Assembly: GCF_030253575.1 (NCBI RefSeq)
Contig: NC_080567.1
Span: 31,570,501-31,634,500 of the forward strand
Length of the DNA stretch: 64,000 bases
Source of the DNA: Rhododendron vialii
Taxonomy: Eukaryota; Streptophyta; Magnoliopsida; Ericales; Ericaceae
Reading direction: 5' to 3'
Shown here: in pieces, positions 10,070 to 21,120 of the stretch
Layout of the letters: every line of letters starts with the position of its first letter
How positions within the stretch are numbered: position 1 is the stretch's first letter
Position numbers and translations under genes: made by a program
Notes under the pieces: generated by a model
Databases searched by the model: none
Told to the model about the DNA's origin: nothing
Seen by the model: only the letters and a program-made list of their open reading frames with translations

Positions 10070-12359
10070 TATATGAAGTGTAATTTCGTGATTTCATGTG
10101 AACAACAACAAGAAAATGAGAAAAGAACGATGAAAGGAGAGTGCGAGATTAATCATTATTTACTGCGTCGAATGTTTTGTTCTTAAAAAAGTGTAATTAA
10201 ACTATGACTCACACAACAGATTTTTCTAAGAATAAAAAGTGTGCTTCATAGCTCCAGAGTCACTAATATTACACGTTATTGAGCTACTATTTTCTTTTCT
10301 TTTACTAAAATTGTGTACGTGACGAATATATAGTTTGGCGATATAACATACATAGCAACAGTGTTTTGCTAGAATTGTTAAGGTGGTAACTGCCATCACT
10401 TGTCCATCCTCTTGAACCAATCAAAATTGTGTTTTGCTAGAATTGTAATATAACTAATATTACACGTTATTGAGTTTCGCGTTGTGATATGAACCAATCA
10501 GAATATATATAGGGTCTGTAGAACAATACTTACTTGAAGAAAAAACGTTCAAACAAACCAGTGGCGTATAGAATGATCCCTTAATGTTGCGTGTATTGAA
10601 GAGTCGCATGGGATTCGTACTCCTTTCAAACTAATCCCATATGGCTGCCTAATTTATGGTGTAGCCAAGTTGATGGTTTAAAATACCATTAAAGAGTTTG
10701 AACGTGATGAAATGGCTGGTCGTATTCATGGGCTGTTCCAAACTGGTAAATTCTACCGACTTAAACAGATTCTGTATTTATTAATGAGCTTATAACGTAT
10801 GCAGATATGTCACGTAGTGTGCGGACGGGCGTTGACACGTGTACGTGAGCGCAAACACGAGCATGAAAATGTCTTTTCACCAAGAAATAACTAGAATTCG
10901 GGAGGGCGAAGATTGATAGCGCGAGCGACGATTGAATACGGAAACAAAAGCCATTTTTGAAAAACTGTGCAACGAAAGTGCGTGTGAAGCATGAAAGGGA
11001 TCTGACCTGGATCCCAAAAACACACATTGCTAGGATTCTCTAAAGATGTCCCAAAAACTCTTGGGCAAACCATTGGACCTACCGACCAACTAACGTTCAT
11101 TATGGAAGGTGCGCAACGTGATAATTAGGTAGTGATTAATGAGAAAACACTAAATGGAAATAGTAATTAAACTCACTCTTTAAAATGTCAATATTATGAA
11201 AAACACCACATATGGATAACATATTATTACTGTTGAAAGGTACTAATAAAGTAATTTCAGCGATGATTTGCTGACACCTTTGTAATGCTTTGTTAATTGT
11301 CGTTCAACAACTACGAAATTATATAAGTATTTAAGAAAATTAATTTTGTCACTCCTTTTTTTATTAATGCCACTCACATTTTCTCACAAAACCAATCACT
11401 TAATAAAGACACGAAGGAGAGTGACATTAACAAAACAGTTGTGGCAAAATCACTCCCTAAAATTTAAATGTTTAAATTAAATTAACGAAGTCAAAAGGCC
11501 ATGCATTATAGTGCTCGGTGATGGCTTGTTTCTGTAACCGAGATAGAAGTGTCGTTTAGAGTATTTTGTAGTATTGTGTTGTTGGATAAGTTTTACACTT
11601 TCTATTTGGGAGGGCTTTAGAAAGTTATTAGCCATAAAAAAACGTAACATTTCCAGGTGCATTATATTCCTATATTTTTGGATAATGAAGGGTGTCCCAA
11701 GCCAGCTTGCGACGCACCTCGAACTAATACCTACAGCCTCTCTACAGTCGTTTCACACGATTACGTATGAGGTGAAGAGTAAGTATAATATGCAAATGCT
11801 GCGAATAAATTAACATAAGAGTCCAAACTTTCACATGATTTTTCATGATACACAATACTTTCATGATAAACACACTTTCATTGATTCAAATCCTTCTTTC
11901 ATGATACAACTATGTACTTTCACATGAATTTTTTTTTTTTGTGTGGCCTTTATAAGAACAAGAACCCAAACTTTCACATTATCAAACTACAATAAATTGT
12001 AAACTACCACTCTACAATAAAGGTTACGACTATTGTACTATAGCTTTTTGGGAAATGTAACAAAGGTAACGTAGTAGTGCAAGTTCCGTGAATGTAACTG
12101 ACTTCATTTTTACATGCACCACTAGTAACCATCAAGAAAATAACGGAGGAGGTGACTTGCGACCGTCCAAGAGTGTTTTAAACGGTTCAGATGTTAATGA
12201 AATTTTTTCGGAAAAAAGTTAAACTCTTTTCTGAAAAAATTTCATTTAAATTCGGACCGTCTAAAACCAAAATAGAGGCCGAGATCTCGTGGCTCCGTAA
12301 ATAAGGGTTTCACTGAGCGTTCGTGAATAAGCGAACCTCGTAACCACCACTCTTACGCT
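10070..12359. other. Intergenic region downstream of the UGT gene
   Basis: No gene is supported. Short direct duplications (AATATTACACGTTATTGAG at about 10267 and 10454; GTGTTTTGCTAGAATTGT at about 10361 and 10429) indicate small local rearrangements. Block X occupies 10808-11527. About 12150-12320 holds a decayed palindromic repeat with CGACCGTCCAAGAGTGTTTT and an inverted AATTTTTTC/GAAAAAATT core, related to sequence at about 45.95 and 52.87 kb. Confidence 0.5.
10808..11527. repeat. Paralogous block X, copy 1
   Basis: This block aligns with 18427-18922, sharing for example GAAAAACTGTGCAACGAAAG and AAAAGGCCATGCATTATAG. The 18-kb copy lacks about 190 bp corresponding to roughly 11055-11247. 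No coding frame is conserved between copies, so this is duplicated non-coding or transposon-derived DNA. Confidence 0.8.
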
Positions 12360-15300
12360 TTACTTTGATAGGAGCACCTCAGTGACCAACTTGTCCAAGT
12401 TGACGTACGATGACCCACCAGGCCCAGCCGCCTCCTTTGCTTTCTCCTTCCACTCCACAGCCTTCCTTTTCATCTCCTGGCCCTTCCCCCCCTCCATCAA
12501 CTCTCTCACTTGCCTCTCCACTTCCTCTCTCCTCACATCGCTATCGATCTCCATCCCAATCCCCCACTCACCACAGCTAAACCAACAATTCGTTTGTTGC
12601 TCGGCAAAAAACGGCCAACAAATCATCGGAACACCGGCACACACGCTCTCCACCGTTGAGTTCCACCCGCTGTGAGTCAGAAACCCCACGATGGCCGCAT
12701 GTTTCAGAATTTGCTCCTGGGAGCACCAGCTCGCCAGCATCCCCCTCCCTTCCGTCTCTGTTACAAACTCCGGCGGCAGCATGGCCGACTCTCCAACGAC
12801 CAAATCCGGCCTTACAATCCAAAGAAAATCATACCCGCTGTTTGCTAATCCCCACGCAAATACCTCGAGTTGTTTGGGCGTCATAACAGTAATGCTTCCG
12901 AAGTTCACGTACAAAACAGAATTGGGCTTTTTGGTATCGAGCCAATCGATGCATTCGGATTCTTCTTTCCATAAGTTCGAGTGCATAGATTTCAATCTCT
13001 CGTTGGAGATTTGGTTCACCATCAGATGAAGCGGACCAAGAGTGTAGATAGGAGGGAGGAAGGAGGAGAGGGAATCGAGGACAGGTTTTTCGAAAGCCTC
13101 AAATGTATTGATGATGATAGCAGAGGCTTTGAGCGCTCTCTCAGTCTCTGCTATCACAAAGTTTACCATTAGGTCGTTTGGATCTGTGGTTCTGACGAAA
13201 CTTGGGAGATTTTTGAATCGTACGTTTTCCAGCCCCGGAATCCAATCGATTGTTGTTTCCAAAAATCCATTTGTAAGGTAGCTGGCATCTGTATTTCACT
13301 ACAAAAGTTAGCTTCAAAAACATTGTTGGATTTTGGACTCTTTAATTAATAGCACTATAGCAGAGGAAAATTTGACTCGTTATTACTACACATGTGCCAC
13401 AAGAATCTTCAATTAATCAGAAGGAAATCCATTCTATTCTGTAAGGGATGAGATCATAAATCTTTAATAAATTTGGAAAGTCTATGAGGTATGAAATCAT
13501 TTAACAAAGATGCTACATGCACAACAGTTGTGCAAAACATCAAACACAACCAATCTCCATCAATTCATTGTTGTAATAAATGGTCAAGATTCGTTCAAAT
13601 TTTTCCTTGGAAAAGTTAAAACTTTTCATTGGAAGAGTTTTTTAAAAATCTAGAGCGTCCAAACACATCTGAACGGTTAGAATTGGTTACACAATACACA
13701 CAACGGTTGTGTGGGTATCATTTCCGATCATTTAAGGCCGACAATTAAATGATTTTTTGAAAAATAGATAGTACTGGATTATCATTTTAGTGAAAATATA
13801 TTTCTTCCTCCTGTTCCAATGCATTGAAACTATGTTGTGAAAATCTTGAAACGTAAGTCTAAAGATACGACATGCTTGTACTACATAAAATTTACGTACA
13901 CGAGTTTACATGTACATCTTGTACACGTATGTGTTCGAAATTATTGGATCCACATGAACTGCTCATTATTTCGTGTGATCTACGTACATTGATCAGCTCC
14001 CGATCGACGTAATAATTGATACGTGGGCTTAAATCTAGCATGTGCATAGTGACTTTAGATTGTACCTTGTGCCATAAATACAACTATACAAGTCTCATAC
14101 CTCGAAAAACCAAACTGAAACTGTTATTAGTGCCGTTAGTGGGAGAAATTATTCGATGCCCCAAGGGCAATGACAGGTGTTGCCTCCCACCTTTGTTTTT
14201 TTTTTTTTTTAATCTGCAGGTGCCTTCCACTTAAATATCTACTGACACGCGTTTTCTTCTCCCCTGTCCCACTAGACACAGTCTTTTCTCTAAAATTAAG
14301 TGTTTCAAATTTCAATCCGTTTAAATAGGTGAGAAGATTTTATTTTTTTATCATTTAATTCTAAAGGGTCATAATTAAATTTTGACTATAGGACTCTCGT
14401 TGATTAACCCTAAGAAAGTCGTAGAATCAAATATCTCTTAGGACTAACCAACGAGAGCCCTAGAGTCAAAATTTAATTATGACCCTTTAGAATTAAATGA
14501 TCAGATAAATAAAATCTTCTCACCCATTCAAACGGATTGAAATTTGGAACATTTAATTTTTCAACCTTCAGGTTATATATTAAAAAATATGGTTAAAAAA
14601 TTAAATGCTTCAAATTTCAATCCGTTTGAATGGGTAAAAAGATTTTATTTATCTGATCATTTAATTATAAAGGGTCATAATTAAATTTTGACTCTATGGC
14701 TCTAGTTGGTTAGTCCTAAGAGATATTTGATTCTTCGATTTTCTTAGGGTTAATCAACGAGAGCCCTATAGTCAAAAATTTAATTATGACCCTTTAGAAT
14801 TAAATGATAAAAAAATAAAATCTTCTCACCCATTTAAACGGATTGAAATTTGAAATACTTAATTTTAAAGAAAAGACTGTGTCTAGTGGGCGTGTCAGTA
14901 GATATTTAAGAGGGAGGCACTTGCAGATAAAAGAAAAAAAAAAAAAAACAAAGGTGGGAGGCAACACCTGTCATCGCCATTGGCGCATCGAATAATTTCT
15001 CCATTAGTGGCTAGCACTCTGTCATTTTCTAGGTCAGCTCCTTTTATTAGGTGGGGTCTTCCGCCAACGGCATTAGAGGTTTACTTAAGTGCTAAGGAGG
15101 TGTTTGGACAAATAAGTTACTTTGACTTATTTTTTATTTTTATTCAAATTTTTTTTGTATTACTTGGTTTATTGTCATTTTTTGAGGATTATTGTATCCT
15201 CACGTCAAGAGGAATCTAAAAAGTAAAAAATTTTAACTGAAATCCAATTTTTTTTGAATAAAGACGAAAAAAAAATCAATAAGCCAATTTTTTCGTCTTT

Positions 15301-17296
15301 ATTCAAAAAAAATTGGATTTCGGTCAAAATTTTTTACTTTTTAAATTCCTCTTGTTGCAATAATCCCCAAAAAAATAACAATAAGTCAAGTGATACGAAT
15401 AAAATTTGAATAAGGACAAAAAATAAGCCACTGTGGCTTATTTGTCCGAACGGACCCTAAGAACAGACGAGGTCAGGAGTTCAATTCCTCCTCTAACGTG
15501 TTAATCTCGCAATTCTAATAATACTGACTTTCGCCAATAAAAAAAATAAAATAAAAACCAGTCTTAGGAAAACATGCTGAAATAAAGAAGCCATGTTGTT
15601 GATAATCCATTGCAATTAAGGGAAGAAGAAATAAGAAAATAACACATTTCTTGATGTATTATTCAACCTAATTTGATACACTTTTGACATAAATCAACAT
15701 ACCCTTTTACTCTTAACGACTTAAGTATTTTTTTTGTACTTTTAGCAACAACTCTATTACTTTTAGCAAAAGCTCAATGGTTTTTTTTTTTTAAGTACTT
15801 TCCATAAACGATAATACTAAAAAACTCAGATATCTTGTTCCTCTGTTTGGGTCATTTTTCTTGCATCAAGACATCAAAACTCCTTCCTCACAACAAGTCA
15901 GGAGAACCACTGCCTGTTTTTTGTCGTATAAGGCCAACAAATGGCGGTACTACTTGAAAGGTACAAAATATTCCTTTCGTCCCATTTTAAATATTTTTTA
16001 CAGAAATTCGTGCATTTTCAAACTCTCGAAAAATGTCATTCTATATTTTACTTTTTTTCTATTTTTTACACCAAATTAAAGCATTCATTGAGTATTTTAA
16101 TTTGGTTTAATGCATGAATTCTCGTATGGGACACTTAAAGTGAGACGGAGAGAATAATAATTTATCAAATGAGAATACATAATTACATATATAGGTATGT
16201 AAATGTTGATATAAACTATACGGTTTGGTTTTGTTCTAACCATGGTTTAAAATTTGAGAGCAAATGGCTCTTATATTTTTTCAGAACCTAACCAGAATCA
16301 TAGAATCAGGCCAAATAAAAAAAAATTGCTGAATCCACTCCGGTCCGGATTGAATTGGTTTAGCAATTATTTGGGCTAGTAAGGAAAAAAAATCATACAT
16401 CAAATTTTCCAGCTAAAAATGGTTACTACACCTAGAATCATTTTCTATAACCAAAACTGGTAACTAGTACTCTCTCCGTCCCTTTTTAAATGTCCTACTT
16501 CGTAACTCCAACTTATTAAAAAAACATCATCATTATACCTTTCACATCAACTTTTTCCTCCACTTTCCCTATTTACCCATCATCATTACACTTTTTACTC
16601 CCTTACTTTTCAAAATGGAATCTACTTTTAGGGACAAAATAGACAATGCACCAACTTTTACCCACTAACTTTACCAAATGGACACTTATTAAGGGACAGC
16701 CCAAAATGAAATACTGGACTATAATAAAGGAACGGAGGGAGTATAATATTAAAAACAGAAGAATATTCGAGATTATTACCTTTTAAAGGAACAAGGCCTT
16801 TTTCCACGAGATCTTTATACTTTGTGTAACCCAAGAATCCACAAGCACTGGTCGTCCAGAAAAGCACATCAGGGACCCCAAATTCCTCGGCAGCTTCCAC
16901 AGTAAAACTCATACAACCATCCGAAACGATACACGTCACCGGCGGACCGGTGGACAAGACCGTATCGTTCAGTTTGTTGAGTAACTCGCGGAAGTGCGGT
17001 AAGCAGGTTTTGGTGGTGGATTGGCAGAGAGCAGGGATGTCTTGGGTGACGTCGGTGTCGGTGGGCGGGAGGCCGTCGGGGATGGTTTCGTAGCGGAAGT
17101 CCGGCAAGCCGTCGAGGGAGTGGGGGCCTCTGGTTTTGAGCAAACGCCTGTGGTTGTACTCTGTGTTTACAAAGGTTATGTGGAAGCCTTTGTGGTGCAG
17201 GAGCTTTGCCACATTTAGCATTGGGTTAATGTGGCCTTGTGCTGGGTATGGGATGCACACTGCGTGTGGCTTTTCTGATATCCTTATGGAACCCAT
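12360..17296 (-). CDS. UGT85A: UDP-glycosyltransferase, UGT85A-like, two exons, 481 aa
   Basis: Exon 1 is 17296-16780 and exon 2 is 13288-12360; the intron 16779-13289 starts GTAATA and ends ACAG, and splitting an Asp codon there gives an unbroken 481-codon frame. The product is a cytosolic family-1 glycosyltransferase that moves glucose from UDP-glucose to a small acceptor. Catalytic His22 lies in PAQGHINP and its partner Asp126 in VSDG. The 44-residue PSPG donor-binding box spans 360-403, from Trp to a final Gln, which usually means UDP-glucose use. Length and the single intron position fit UGT85A, a family that includes iridoid (7-deoxyloganetin), cyanohydrin and terpenoid glucosyltransferases; the acceptor here is unknown. 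The unusual feature is the 3.49-kb transposon-filled intron. No frame damage is seen. Confidence 0.93.
13509..13723. mobile_element. Decayed TIR element in the UGT intron
   Basis: The left edge GATGCTACATGCACAACAG and right edge CACAACGGTTGTGTGGGTATC are imperfect inverses, with CACAACCAAT/ATTGGTTACAC continuing the fold. A central AAGTTAAAACTTTTC inverted pair resembles the core of the repeat at 12150-12320. No open frame. Confidence 0.55.
14143..15001. mobile_element. MULE-type foldback element in the UGT intron, 859 bp
   Basis: A nearly full-length palindrome: the left end GAGAAATTATTCGATGC is inverted at the right end, and arms of about 430 bp match throughout. Flanks CGTTAGTGG (14134-14142) and CATTAGTGG (15002-15010) form a 9-bp duplication with one mismatch, as for Mutator-like elements. 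Each arm itself holds an inverted pair around GAGAGCCCTA...GTCAAAATTTAATTATGACC, so the element is a palindrome of palindromes. The centre is AT-rich near 14570. No coding capacity. Confidence 0.88.
15068..15545 (+). mobile_element. tRNA-derived SINE split by a Tourist MITE
   Basis: Joining 15068-15095 to 15461-15545 gives a short unit with an A-box-like ACTTAAGTGCTAAG and a B-box-like GGAGTTCAATTCC, ending in an A-rich tail (AATAAAAAAAATAAAATAAAA). That is the layout of a plant SINE. The insertion at 15096-15457 cuts it just after the A box. The 5' boundary and target duplication are uncertain. Confidence 0.5.
15096..15457. mobile_element. Tourist-like foldback MITE, 362 bp
   Basis: The ends GGAGGTGTTTGGACAAATAAG-like and CTTATTTGTCCGAACGGACC are inverted, and almost the whole element is palindromic about a centre near 15275. 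The TAA target duplication lies at 15093-15095 and 15458-15460. It shares GTCCTTATTCAAATT-type internal sequence with the MITEs at 43714 and 53780 and with the fragment at 8505-8703. Confidence 0.85.
15971..16154. mobile_element. Small Stowaway-like MITE in the UGT intron
   Basis: The edges TTCCTTTCGTCCCATTTTAA and the inverse CTTAAAGTGAGACGGAGAGAA are flanked by TA. The interior differs from family S272. About 184 bp, no coding capacity. Confidence 0.7.
16470..16741. mobile_element. Stowaway MITE (family S272), copy 2, in the UGT intron
   Basis: The ends CTCTCTCCGTCCC and GGAACGGAGGGAG are flanked by TA. It is 272 bp long and in the opposite orientation to copy 1. It ends only about 38 bp from the exon 1 splice donor at 16779, so it sits at the 5' edge of the intron. 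Confidence 0.93.
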
Positions 17297-17363
17297 CTCT
17301 CTCTCTCTCTGTCTCTCTCTCTCTCTCTCTGAGGGGTAGATAGGCCGCTTCTTTCCTTTTAAT

Positions 17364-17373
17364 CTTTTATATA
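17364..17373 (-). promoter_or_regulatory. TATA box of the UGT gene
   Basis: TATATAAAAG on the minus strand lies 68 bp upstream of the ATG at 17296. The leader between them is CT-rich (17299-17331), common in plant 5' UTRs. Confidence 0.7.
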
Positions 17374-18082
17374 GACAAATTGGTGCTGAATAGTATTAGG
17401 CACGATTTTATATGGGGAATGTTAGTTTTGTACGTAATAGGTAAGAGTGTAAGATTGGATTTGTATACCGTTTATGATTAAACAAATGTAGTTGAAGTTC
17501 ACATTGGGTAGACATCTACAAATTGGTTTTGTAGATATGTAAAGCTATATTCTATTTATTAGCGGAAAAACTACAGCGAAAAAAGGTACCATTTCCATAT
17601 TCCGAGAAAGTGATTCAATAAGGCTTCGTTCCAGAACACCTTCTTAAAAAATAAATACTTATTTCACATTTTCAAACTCAAAAATAATATAAATGAAAAA
17701 TTATTTTTTATTTTTTTTTCACCGTATAAAAGATCTCAATGAGATCTATTAAACAAGATCCATATTGATAGGAAAATTATTTACATAAATGCATAATTTT
17801 TGAGCTTGAAATTACTTTCTTAAAAAATAAGTACTTATTTCCGTTTCCGGAACGGGGCCTAAGTTGGACCTCAAGGTCGATCGGCAACTTCAGTAATTGC
17901 TCGTTAGCCTTGGTCCTCTTGGAGCACCGCCACCTTTAGTATTGCGCTCTACAAAAATGTGTTGTGGAGAAAGGTGTTGGGCTACTATTTGACGGTGTTC
18001 GAAAACTAGCAAATAAGTTCTCCCTCAACATATGCAATTTCAACCAAGCGCGATACATTCATATGGAAAAATTATTTGAGAA
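17374..18082. other. UGT upstream region
   Basis: No other gene is seen. A Tourist MITE occupies 17622-17859, about 250 bp upstream of the TATA box, so it lies in the likely promoter region of the UGT gene. Confidence 0.5.
17622..17859. mobile_element. Tourist-like MITE (family T240), copy 2
   Basis: The ends GGCTTCGTTCC and GGAACGGGGCC are flanked by TAA at 17619-17621 and 17860-17862. It is 238 bp long and shares AAAAAATAAGTACTTATTTC-type subterminal repeats with the other copies. Confidence 0.88.
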
Positions 18083-18922
18083 TCATGGCCTAGGGCACTG
18101 TAACATGGTGTTGCACCTCTTCTGCAATCCAAAACTAAAATGTAACTCGCGTCGCATGATTCACGCAAGTATGCCATTGTGGAGAGAGAGGGTGTTATAA
18201 CATCATGTAACAGTGCACTGGATTATTGAATAAGTTATATATGGGATGCAAAACTTGTCGCTTAGTGTGAACAACAAGCTAAACTTGTTGACTCAGATCA
18301 TCGTCTGAGTGGAAACACAATTGTTAGTGGAAACACGGCCTCAATTCTTGGCCAACTCAACTTGAGCTCAGCTCATCAATCTTCCATTAAGCTCAAACTT
18401 TCTCTCACTTAACATTTAATAATAATAAGTCACATAGTGTGCGGGTGAACGTTGACACGTGTACATGAGCGCAAATACAAGCATGAAAGTGTTTTTTCAC
18501 CGAGAAATAACTAGAATTTGTGAGGGCGAGGATTGATAGCGCGAACACAGAGCGACGATTGAATATGGAAACAAAAACCATTTTTGAAAAACTGTGCAAC
18601 GAAAGTGCGTGTGAAGCATGAAAGGATTCTCTAAAGATGTCCCAAAGTAATTTCAGTCACCTCTTGCTGACCCTTTGTAATGCTTTGTCAATTGTCGGTC
18701 AATAACTACGAAATTATACAAGTATTTAAGGGAATTGATTTTGTCACTTTTTTTTATTAATGCCACTCATATTTTTTTACAAAACAAATTATTTAATAAA
18801 GACACAAAGGAGAGTAACATTAACAAAAAATGAAGTTGGCAAAATCACTCCCCGAGAATTTAAATGTTTAATAAATTAACTTAACGAAGTCAAAAGGCCA
18901 TGCATTATAGTCCTCGGTGATG
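18083..18922. repeat. Paralogous blocks Y and X, joined copy
   Basis: 18083-18417 matches block Y (1212-1361 plus 4430-4612) and 18427-18922 matches block X (10808-11527). Here the two are adjacent. The empty target site of the solo LTR is GAATA at 18228-18232. No coding frame is conserved. Confidence 0.8.
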
Positions 18923-19091
18923 GCTAGAGTAAATACAAAAATAAATAATTGTATATTGGTCTATATTTTAGTATTATCGTTTATCATTTTTTTATATACT
19001 CAAGGAGGAGAATTGGTCGTAATCGCAAGATTTTCCCCCCTTAAAGAATGCAGTAGTAGAGATGGAAATTCAAGGGGGCATTTTGTAACTA

Positions 19092-19320
19092 TTCCCTCTG
19101 TTCCAAATTCTTAGTCATCTTTTCTTTTTTTAAAATTCTAAAAGATTGGCCATATATTCTATTTTATAATATTTTTTATATCAAATATGAAACTTGTTTA
19201 GATCTCAATGAATTCTTTTATACAAAATTTTTAAAATCACTTAAAAGATTATAGATTGTAAGATATAATCAATTGAAAAATGACATGCGCTTCCTGACCA
19301 AGAATTCGGAACAGAGGGAA
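19092..19320. mobile_element. Stowaway-like MITE, 229 bp
   Basis: The ends TTCCCTCTGTTCCAAATTC and GAATTCGGAACAGAGGGAA are inverted and flanked by TA on both sides. It is AT-rich with no open frame. Confidence 0.85.
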
Positions 19321-19453
19321 TACATATTTGCTAGCTATACATATGATAAGTCCAGAGTCGTTCACGCATGTGGAACACATGTACATCATGTGAGATTCAA
19401 ACATATTTGTGTCCGAATTTGTGTATGTACCATTAATTCATTGAAAGAAATTT

Positions 19454-19458
<5 letters not shown>

Positions 19459-19506
<48 letters not shown>
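19459..19506. repeat. (AT)n microsatellite
   Basis: About 48 bp of pure AT/TA alternation, immediately left of a small MITE derivative. Confidence 0.95.
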
Positions 19507-19509
<3 letters not shown>

Positions 19510-19618
19510 GCTCCGTTCCATTAAGAGAAATAAGTACTCCTACTTATTTTTTGAATTAAATATATTGTTAGATAATTAATGATGTGTTTCGCAAAATAGA
19601 AAATAAATACATCACGGA
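19510..19618. mobile_element. Short deletion derivative of Tourist family T240
   Basis: Starts GGCTCCGTTCC with AAATAAGTACT, as in the full copies, but ends after about 110 bp at CACGGAGC. Most of the interior is missing. Confidence 0.55.
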
Positions 19619-19737
19619 GCTAATTCATTGAAGCTGTGTAGCCAAAAACTACTCAGAATTGAAGTTAATGGAGCTATCTATAGACTATAGTGTAGAACTG
19701 TTCCAGTAGGTCCACTGCATGATCTCAGTTTTTAGTA

Positions 19738-20224
19738 CTTCTTCCGTCCTAAAATGTTGTCCAGTCCGCAAAACTAAAACTCAAAAATAATACAATTCTT
19801 TCAAGAAAAAATTCAATTTTTTTTCATAAATTTAAAGAACTCATTAATATCTAGTGAATTGTTGAAAAAAATTAAAATTTTTCTTACAAAAATTATACTC
19901 CCTCCGTCCCTTATTTATAGTCCGGTATTCTATTTTGGGCTGTCTCTTAATAAGTGTCCATTTTGTAAAGTTAGTCGGTAAAAGTTGGTGAATTGTCTAT
20001 TTTGTCCCTAAAAATAGATTCTATTTTAAAAAGTAAGTGAGTAAAAGTGTAATGATGATGGGTAAGTAGGAAAAGTGGAGAAAAAAATTGACGTAAAAAG
20101 TATAATGATGATGTCTTTTTAATAAGTTGGAATTACGAAATATGACACTTAAAAAGGGACGGAGAGAGTATTATTTTTGAGTTCCTATTTTACGGACCGA
20201 ATAATTATTATTGGACAGAAGAGG
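19738..20224. mobile_element. Outer Stowaway-like MITE with a nested insertion
   Basis: The left edge CTTCTTCCGTCCTAAAATG and right edge ATTGGACAGAAGAGG are inverses, as are the subterminal GTCCGCAAAACTAAAACTC and the right-hand TATTTTACGGAC segment. TA flanks both sides. A second MITE (19898-20168) sits inside; without it the element is about 214 bp. Confidence 0.8.
19898..20168. mobile_element. Stowaway MITE (family S272), copy 3, nested
   Basis: The ends CTCCCTCCGTCCC and GGGACGGAGAGAG are flanked by TA (19896-19897 and 20169-20170). It is 271 bp long, with interior AGTAAAAGTGTAATGATGATGG as in copies 1 and 2. It is inserted in another MITE. Confidence 0.93.
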
Positions 20225-20225
20225 T

Positions 20226-21120
20226 AGTTGATAACCGTGTTGCATTTATTAATAGTATGGCCATGGGGATAAGATGTCATATCTTATTAATGCATTAGAT
20301 GTCTGCAAAGGACATGACAGAATATGAGGAGCCTCTTTGTGCCACCTAGCCAGTAGCTACCAAAAATACTAGTACTTGTGCCACCTAGCTGCTCGCTTGA
20401 TAACCTTTGACTGAGTCACATATGTTGGATTTGGATTTTGAAGATATTTTTGGAAATGATGAGTTAAAAGAGATAGAAAGGGAAAACTTATTAAAGATCG
20501 TACGTTAAAATTTTGAGACCGAGAACAAACAAGCTTGTTTCGGATTTTTATCATTTTACATAAATGTGTAGTGGTAAATGGAGGAAAAAGATTTATATAA
20601 CCGACTCCAAGTGATTGAAACATAAAACTTGATTTGGTTTGATTTGATTTGGTTTACATAAATATGCAGTGGGCTGTTGGGGCGGTGGCCGCTGAATATA
20701 ATTACTCAAATAAATGGAAATGAGCAATCCACAGGTTGACTCAAATTGCGGGCAAATCAAAATGTCTCATGCGACTGAAAGGCAATACTAGTATTATTCT
20801 AATTTAGTGGTCAAAGGTTAGGTACCATACAAAATAATATTACTAGTAAAACAAATTCAAAATCATTCAAAATCACGTGAAGCTGACATTTTTTCCTTTG
20901 ACTCAACTTGATTGATTGCATTCTACTCTTCCGCAGTTTACTTCTCGATCAACCAAATTGCTTCAAAATTGTCTCTTTTAGGGATAATAATTCTCAACTT
21001 TTGACATCTTAGGCTTTTGACTTCAAATTGGAAAGAACTGGCATTTTTTGGAAGAAAAAAAAAAAGAGATAGAGCCTATTTGATTCATTCAAAAAAGGCA
21101 TGTGGTCTCATTTGTGCATA
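20226..21120. other. Intergenic, no gene recognised
   Basis: AT-rich sequence with simple duplications such as TTTGATTTGATTTGG at about 20637. No open frame with recognisable content. Confidence 0.5.

Noticed and set aside
12382..13172. Plus-strand frames opposite UGT exon 2
   Set aside because: They are antisense shadows of the glycosyltransferase exon, which has the real domain content.
17021..17339. Plus-strand frames opposite UGT exon 1
   Set aside because: Antisense shadows of exon 1 and its CT-rich leader.
20369..20623. 84-codon minus-strand frame
   Set aside because: No domain, no splice or promoter context, and AT-rich low-complexity composition.
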